A stretch of 64,000 nucleotides of DNA from Clostridium paridis. GTDB taxonomy: Bacteria; Bacillota; Clostridia; Clostridiales; Clostridiaceae. Below the pieces are notes generated by a model, which was not told where the DNA came from, did no database searches, and was given only the letters and a program-made list of their open reading frames with translations. The stretch lies in contig NZ_JAESWA010000017.1 of assembly GCF_016765615.1 (NCBI RefSeq), positions 372,001 to 436,000 of the forward strand. The letters are read 5' to 3'. Below, one piece after another: positions 60,217-64,000 of the stretch. The position numbers and the translations under genes are program-made. Position 1 is the stretch's first letter. Each line of letters opens with the position of its first letter.

Positions 60217-61011
60217 TCACCTATCATTACAAATTTCATTTATCCTATTTAACTGTCTCTCAGTAGCTATAATAGCTTCATCATAGTTTTTATCCTCTAC
60301 TTCGTTAAATTCTAGCGTAACTATATCTGGTTTTGCCTTACTTAATACCCACTTTAACAGTCCATAATCTTCTTCTTTCATCTCCTCATGAGTATCCATA
60401 GGGAACCCATCTTTGTCATAACCTGAGCCATTTATATGAATTTCCTTTACTCTATCAAGTTTTAAGTTATCTAGATAATCATATATGTCAAATCCTCGAA
60501 ACTTTGCAGTTAGCTTTGCATGGGTAATATCAAGTAAAAAGAATACATCATTATCAATGAGGAGTTTATTAATTTGATCTGGTTCATTAAATGGATAAAG
60601 ATCATAATCACTACGATCACTTGGTGTATCAGGTGAATTCTCAACTAATAAAGGCACAGATAAATTCTTTTTGAATATTTGTATGTTTTTACCCATTCTA
60701 TTATAAATATTAACCTCACTCATACCTTCAAACATATCTTCATTTCTAATAGCTAAATGAAATCCATAATGAGGAGAACCACACTTATTTATAATTTCAT
60801 TGGCACTCTTAAAGTCTATCATTTCTAAACTTTGAGTTCCTGCATTCTCAAAATATCCTAAACCATGAACTAAAATCGGACGCAAAGAACGCATAGTCGA
60901 AAACTCTTTATTAAAGTTACCAAAGGCGCCTGACTTAATATAATCTACATTTACTGCATCTTTTTCAAGAAGTACTTTTAAGGCTCTTGACCAATTACAA
61001 CCAATCTTCAT
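60217..61011 (-). CDS. DUF692/MNIO-family (multinuclear iron-dependent oxidase-like) protein
   Basis: A 264-aa TIM-barrel protein of the DUF692/MNIO (UPF0276) family. The metal ligands of MbnB-like enzymes can be aligned: His49 (ILVHGLGYF), His85 (YGFHLAI), Glu124 (LLVENSPD), Asp161 and His164 (LLDITHAKL), His192 (EIHINGSG), Asp206 and His208 (PMDTHEEM), Glu234 (TLEFNEVE). All nine are present, so a two- or three-iron site is likely. MbnB, TglH and relatives oxidise peptide cysteines. AAGGGAG precedes the ATG. It is followed directly by the VOC-remnant and 68-aa genes in one coupled unit; the substrate is unknown. Confidence 0.8.
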   Translation of the reverse strand: MKIGCNWSRALKVLLEKDAVNVDYIKSGAFGNFNKEFSTMRSLRPILVHGLGYFENAGTQSLEMIDFKSANEIINKCGSPHYGFHLAIRNEDMFEGMSEVNIYNRMGKNIQIFKKNLSVPLLVENSPDTPSDRSDYDLYPFNEPDQINKLLIDNDVFFLLDITHAKLTAKFRGFDIYDYLDNLKLDRVKEIHINGSGYDKDGFPMDTHEEMKEEDYGLLKWVLSKAKPDIVTLEFNEVEDKNYDEAIIATERQLNRINEICNDR

Positions 61012-61051
61012 ATTTTCATCTCCCTTAATCCACTTTAAAAAGTTTTAAGCT

Positions 61052-61219
61052 TTACTTGTTTTTCTTTTTATAATTATATCCCAATAGAATAAATGCGCAT
61101 GTTAAACATATATAAGCAAGTCCCATTAATATCTGACTTTCTAAAAAGTAAATAATTGATGAAACTCCAAATAAAATTCCAGAGAAAAAATATAAATAGT
61201 GTGTAATATTCTTTTTCAT
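61052..61219 (-). CDS. Small two-helix membrane protein, 55 aa
   Basis: A 55-residue protein with two hydrophobic segments (ITHYLYFFSGILFGVSSIIY and LMGLAYICLTCAFILLG) and a basic end (YNYKKKNK). No family recognised. GGGAGTG lies 6 bases before the ATG at 61219. It lies 40 bases upstream of the MNIO gene on the same strand, so it may be in that operon. Confidence 0.6.
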   Translation of the reverse strand: MKKNITHYLYFFSGILFGVSSIIYFLESQILMGLAYICLTCAFILLGYNYKKKNK

Positions 61220-61261
61220 ATAGCTCACTCCCATAAAAGTTCTTAACTTCTAATACATACA

Positions 61262-61525
61262 CTACATAAATTTATAAATATAAACAGCTACAAACAAAGT
61301 AATTGTCCATAATGAATATGTGCAAAAGCTAATAAGTTTCATTTTTTTATCTTCTGCTTTAATGTCAAATTTCATTACATTAATCTGTGCTCTAAATATA
61401 ACCATTGCTGTTAAAACAAATAGCATTACCCAAAATGGTATTAAATTAGCACAAAACAAAAAATTAATTATTGTTGAAATAATAACCACAAAATAAAATG
61501 TATAAAACATTTTAATATTAGTCAC
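61262..61525 (-). CDS. Small membrane protein, about 87 aa
   Basis: A protein with three hydrophobic segments (FYTFYFVVIISTIINFLF; IPFWVMLFVLTAMVIF; SLWTITLFVAVYIYKF) and a charged loop (KFDIKAEDKKMKLIS). Family unknown. The GTG at 61525 has GGGGGA 6 bases before it; an ATG two codons earlier sits on top of that site. It lies 42 bases upstream of the 55-aa membrane protein gene, on the same strand as the MNIO gene cluster. Confidence 0.55.
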   Translation of the reverse strand: MTNIKMFYTFYFVVIISTIINFLFCANLIPFWVMLFVLTAMVIFRAQINVMKFDIKAEDKKMKLISFCTYSLWTITLFVAVYIYKFM

Positions 61526-61575
61526 ACCCATTCCCCCAATCTATATACATACTTATTTAAATATCTTCTTAATAA

Positions 61576-62052
61576 TCACCTACAGTAAAAAGACTTATTA
61601 TCTATGGCTCTCATAGTAGCAAGAATTCCATCTAAATGATCATACTCATGTTGTAGTAATTCTGATAAGTCTCCTTCTAATTCTATTTTTCTATCATTAA
61701 AATCTATATCCATAAATTCAATTACACATCTTTTATGTCTTTCAACCTTAACTAATAGCTTTGGAAAGGACATGCAATCATCCATTACTTCCATCATCTC
61801 ATCATCTTTAAAGCTTAAAACTGGATTTATAAAAACCACTGGTTTATCTATATACATATAAATCAATCTCTTAAACACACCTATTTGAGGAGCTGCAATT
61901 GCTCTTCCTACCCCATACTTTTTTCTAAAATCCATAAGGGTATCATGTAGATCACTCACAACTTCTTTGATACTTTCTAATTCTTTTTCTTCTATAACTG
62001 AACTAACATCATATAAATTTTCATTTCCTAACAATAATATTTCTCTAATCAT
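61576..62052 (-). CDS. def: Peptide deformylase family protein
   Basis: A 158-aa deformylase-fold protein that would remove formyl from new peptides. Motif I is GVGRAIAAPQIG (Gln56), motif III is LLQHEYDHLDG (His135, Glu136, His139), the metal-ligand and catalytic residues. Motif II, normally EGCLS, is DDCMSFP; Cys93 is retained but the Glu and Gly before it are changed. The GVGRAI spacing also departs from the common GxGLAA. It could be a second, specialised deformylase. GAGG lies 8 bases before the ATG. Confidence 0.85.
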   Translation of the reverse strand: MIREILLLGNENLYDVSSVIEEKELESIKEVVSDLHDTLMDFRKKYGVGRAIAAPQIGVFKRLIYMYIDKPVVFINPVLSFKDDEMMEVMDDCMSFPKLLVKVERHKRCVIEFMDIDFNDRKIELEGDLSELLQHEYDHLDGILATMRAIDNKSFYCR

Positions 62053-62100
62053 AACTACTGCCTCAATTCTCCCCTAATGAATATTTTAAGAAAACATGAA

Positions 62101-62490
62101 TTATTTAATTTCTGCAAAAATTTCATGTATATTTCCATCTGGGTCTGCAAATAGAGCTGTTCTTTGATTCCAAGGCATATCTTGTGGTTCATGAATAGAA
62201 GTTGCACCTTTAGAGATTAATTTCTTAAATGATTCATCAACATCTTTCGGATCTTCACATGGGAAAGCAAGTTCAAATCCCTGTCCAAATGACTCTTTTC
62301 TATATTCACTACTATAAACATACATAACATCTCTCATACAAATAGCAAATCTTACCCCATCGTTTTCAAATTCAACATAGTTACCCAGGTCATTTTCAAT
62401 TCTAAATCCGAGAACTTGATTATAAAAATTTTTCATTTTATCAATATCATTTGTCCAAATCGTAATAAGATTAATTTTTGCTTTCATCAT
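62101..62490 (-). CDS. VOC-family protein (glyoxalase/bleomycin-resistance-like)
   Basis: A 129-aa single-domain VOC protein with the two-module fold: MMKAKINLITIWTNDIDKMK, FYNQVLGFRI, then a central FELAFPCEDPKDVDESFKKL, and closing ALFADPDGNIHEIFAEIK. The last motif holds the usual Glu metal ligand, while the first module shows no His at the typical position, so metal binding is doubtful. The function is unknown; AAGGTG precedes the ATG. It lies 48 bases downstream of the deformylase gene start on the same strand, but each has its own ribosome site. Confidence 0.78.
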   Translation of the reverse strand: MMKAKINLITIWTNDIDKMKNFYNQVLGFRIENDLGNYVEFENDGVRFAICMRDVMYVYSSEYRKESFGQGFELAFPCEDPKDVDESFKKLISKGATSIHEPQDMPWNQRTALFADPDGNIHEIFAEIK

Positions 62491-62629
62491 ATATTTTCAC
62501 CTTTCTTGATTTAACATGTAGTTTGCTTTATTTTACAATTGTCTATTTTATTTAATTATACTTAATGACAGTATTAATTTCAAATTTTTAGCATTACTGT
62601 ATATATATGAGCTCCGTTAAAATTAAAAG

Positions 62630-62656
62630 CCAGTAATACACATTAGGCATTACTGG
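62630..62656 (-). terminator. Terminator after the DUF4179 gene
   Basis: CCAGTAAT pairs with ATTACTGG around 11 bases; on the minus strand CTTTTAATTTT follows. It lies just beyond the DUF4179 stop. Confidence 0.7.
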
Positions 62657-62667
62657 TTTTTAACTTT

Positions 62668-64000
62668 CTATTTACTTAAGTCAACTTCTATTGCTTTATC
62701 TTCGTAAATTTTGTATATATTATCTAAATATTTGTCATCATTTCCTACATTAAATGATATATGATAGTTCTTATCTTTTCCAAAATACTTATTAAACTTT
62801 AATATAAATTTCTCATTATTTATGTTTTGGTTTATTAGCTTCCTACTTTCAGGATTCATATTGCTAGCCTTAGAATTATTGCTGTCGTTCTTTACTAATA
62901 GCAGCCTATCTAATAAGTCAGCTCTTAAATATCCCTTTATATTTACTGTAACCTCTACATAATCTCCCTTATCCTCTATTGACTCAATATCTAATGACCC
63001 GTTCTCACCTTTATAAAGGGAAACATCTTTACTTCCAATAGCATAACTTTTTCCAATCATAGTATTATAAGAATCATTTGATATCTCATATGGAATAATT
63101 TTCATTTTACTAGGTAACTTGCCATTTAATTTATATCCATAATAAACTTCTGAAAGATTATCTGCATTAATCCACTTATTTACGCCATAATTACTTGATA
63201 AGGATAGTAGTTTATTATTTTCATCAAGAACAATATAATTAATATAAGCATTTGGGTTTTCCTTATCATTAATGTTTTCTTTAGAAGTAATATCTAACTC
63301 AATAGGTGACAATGTAATATTTTTTATATTAAAATCTCCTATATCTAATTTATCTCCTTTATTAACATCCATAGTCTTAGTATCTTTTGCTAACTCTTCA
63401 CTATCAACATTAATATCAAAATTCCATTTTCCTTCATTATTTGATATATTATAGATATTCCATTTAAAATTGAATGTCTTGGGAAGCTCTTTTCCCACTC
63501 TCATAACTAACATATTTCCAGACCAGTTCTTATTGTCATCTTGAACCAAATATTCTTCTGAGGATATTCCCCCGTAATCAACAAGATCTTTATCATCTAT
63601 TTTCATTTCATTTCCCCAAATGCCTGGCTTTTGTTCTCCTGTTTTATCCGAATTTATGTTATAAAATATTCTAATGGTATGAGCATCTGATATTATATTT
63701 TCAATACTAACAGTGTATCCACTATCATTTACTTTTTTATCTAAAATTTTTGAATAGAGATCAATCTTCTCAGGGGCTTCTCCTTTTTCCTCAAAAGACT
63801 TAAGTAAGTCTAACACCTTTGCATAAACATTATACTTTACTCCTAGAGATACTGATATTATTATGGCAAGCCCAGCTACAAAAGCAAACTTTCTAATGTT
63901 AAATCTTTTTTTCATATTAGACTCAAATTGTAGTTCTTCTTTTATATCTTCTTTCATTATCATGCCTAAAGTTGCTTCTACTCTTTTATTTACTTTTTCA
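62668..64000 (-). CDS. DUF4179-domain protein, probable ECF anti-sigma factor (5' end outside window)
   Basis: An open frame of more than 440 codons to the end of the window. The visible part begins with a short cytoplasmic stretch (EKVNKRVEATLGMIMKEDIK), one membrane helix (FAFVAGLAIIISVSLGVKYN) and a long extracytoplasmic region with the DUF4179 pattern GYTVSIENIISDAHTIRIFY near residue 80. No ribosome site precedes the internal Met codons near 63963 well, and the frame stays open to base 64000, so the start is beyond the window. DUF4179 proteins are usually anti-sigma factors encoded after an ECF sigma factor, which would lie to the right. Confidence 0.8.
   Translation of the reverse strand, partial: EKVNKRVEATLGMIMKEDIKEELQFESNMKKRFNIRKFAFVAGLAIIISVSLGVKYNVYAKVLDLLKSFEEKGEAPEKIDLYSKILDKKVNDSGYTVSIENIISDAHTIRIFYNINSDKTGEQKPGIWGNEMKIDDKDLVDYGGISSEEYLVQDDNKNWSGNMLVMRVGKELPKTFNFKWNIYNISNNEGKWNFDINVDSEELAKDTKTMDVNKGDKLDIGDFNIKNITLSPIELDITSKENINDKENPNAYINYIVLDENNKLLSLSSNYGVNKWINADNLSEVYYGYKLNGKLPSKMKIIPYEISNDSYNTMIGKSYAIGSKDVSLYKGENGSLDIESIEDKGDYVEVTVNIKGYLRADLLDRLLLVKNDSNNSKASNMNPESRKLINQNINNEKFILKFNKYFGKDKNYHISFNVGNDDKYLDNIYKIYEDKAIEVDLSK

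Noticed and set aside
61074-61262. A second small frame overlapping the 55-aa membrane protein
   Set aside because: It overlaps in another frame, has a poor start context and a product without a clear membrane profile compared with the 55-aa frame.

Overview
The window is AT-rich, densely coded DNA that reads as the chromosome of an anaerobic, spore-forming Firmicute, most likely Clostridium sensu stricto. The grounds are a CpI-type monomeric [FeFe] hydrogenase, a hybrid-cluster protein, SufS/SufU, a Tlp spore protein, a hidden Spo0E-like gene, AGGAGG-type ribosome binding sites and AT-rich codon use. I see no rRNA, CRISPR array, insertion sequence or prophage. The one tRNA is tRNA-Gly(CCC).

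Layout. 1-1.9 kb: the end of a suf operon (sufD end, sufS, sufU). 1.9-5.9 kb: mntH with a DtxR/MntR-type operator, mntR, and divergent hydA. 5.9-8.8 kb: an oxidoreductase, two nitroreductases and a membrane protein. 8.9-13.2 kb: two tandem 667-aa paralogues fusing a membrane acyltransferase to an extracytoplasmic TraB/GumN-like domain that has lost its histidine motifs. 13.4-16.7 kb: an HsmA-like membrane protein, a 51-aa Spo0E-like protein, a hypothetical protein and two more nitroreductases. 16.7-20.1 kb: a TPP riboswitch controlling tenA and an ABC importer for a thiamine precursor. 20.2-28.3 kb: amine oxidase, DinB-like, MATE, a frameshifted 2'-5' RNA ligase-like gene, a DUF421/DUF4363 pair, a Cys-rich copper-binding-type protein, a GNAT-SnoaL fusion and a radical SAM/SPASM protein.

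28.4-32.2 kb: an amidohydrolase and the AmmeMemoRadiSam pair (radical SAM enzyme plus a MEMO-AMMECR1 fusion), then tlp. 32.4-43.7 kb: a short UvrC-like nuclease, a DMT permease, a DJ-1/PfpI protein, an acyltransferase, a YhgE/Pip protein with an ArsR-type regulator, small secreted or spore-type proteins, two VanZ proteins and an ACT-like protein. 43.7-47.1 kb: a response regulator, ABC transporter and histidine kinase operon of the antimicrobial-peptide resistance type. 47.3-51.1 kb: a lipoprotein, small ORFs, a coiled-coil protein and hcp, with an FNR/CRP-type palindrome upstream. 51.3-55.1 kb: the tRNA, a second NMT1/THI5-type ABC importer and a TPR protein. 55.2-59.6 kb: an epimerase, a nucleotidyltransferase, lrgAB, a HAD hydrolase and a methyltransferase. 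59.7-61.5 kb: a compact operon with a DUF692/MNIO-type iron oxidase, an internally shortened FosX-like VOC protein and a 68-aa protein with a CxxCxC motif. 61.6-64 kb: a deformylase, a VOC protein and a partial DUF4179 protein.

The two loci most likely to hide undescribed biology are the MNIO operon (59.7-61.5 kb), which could be a peptide-modifying or metal-handling system, and the tandem acyltransferase/TraB pseudoenzyme pair (8.9-13.2 kb). All functional statements rest on reading motifs by eye; no database search was run.
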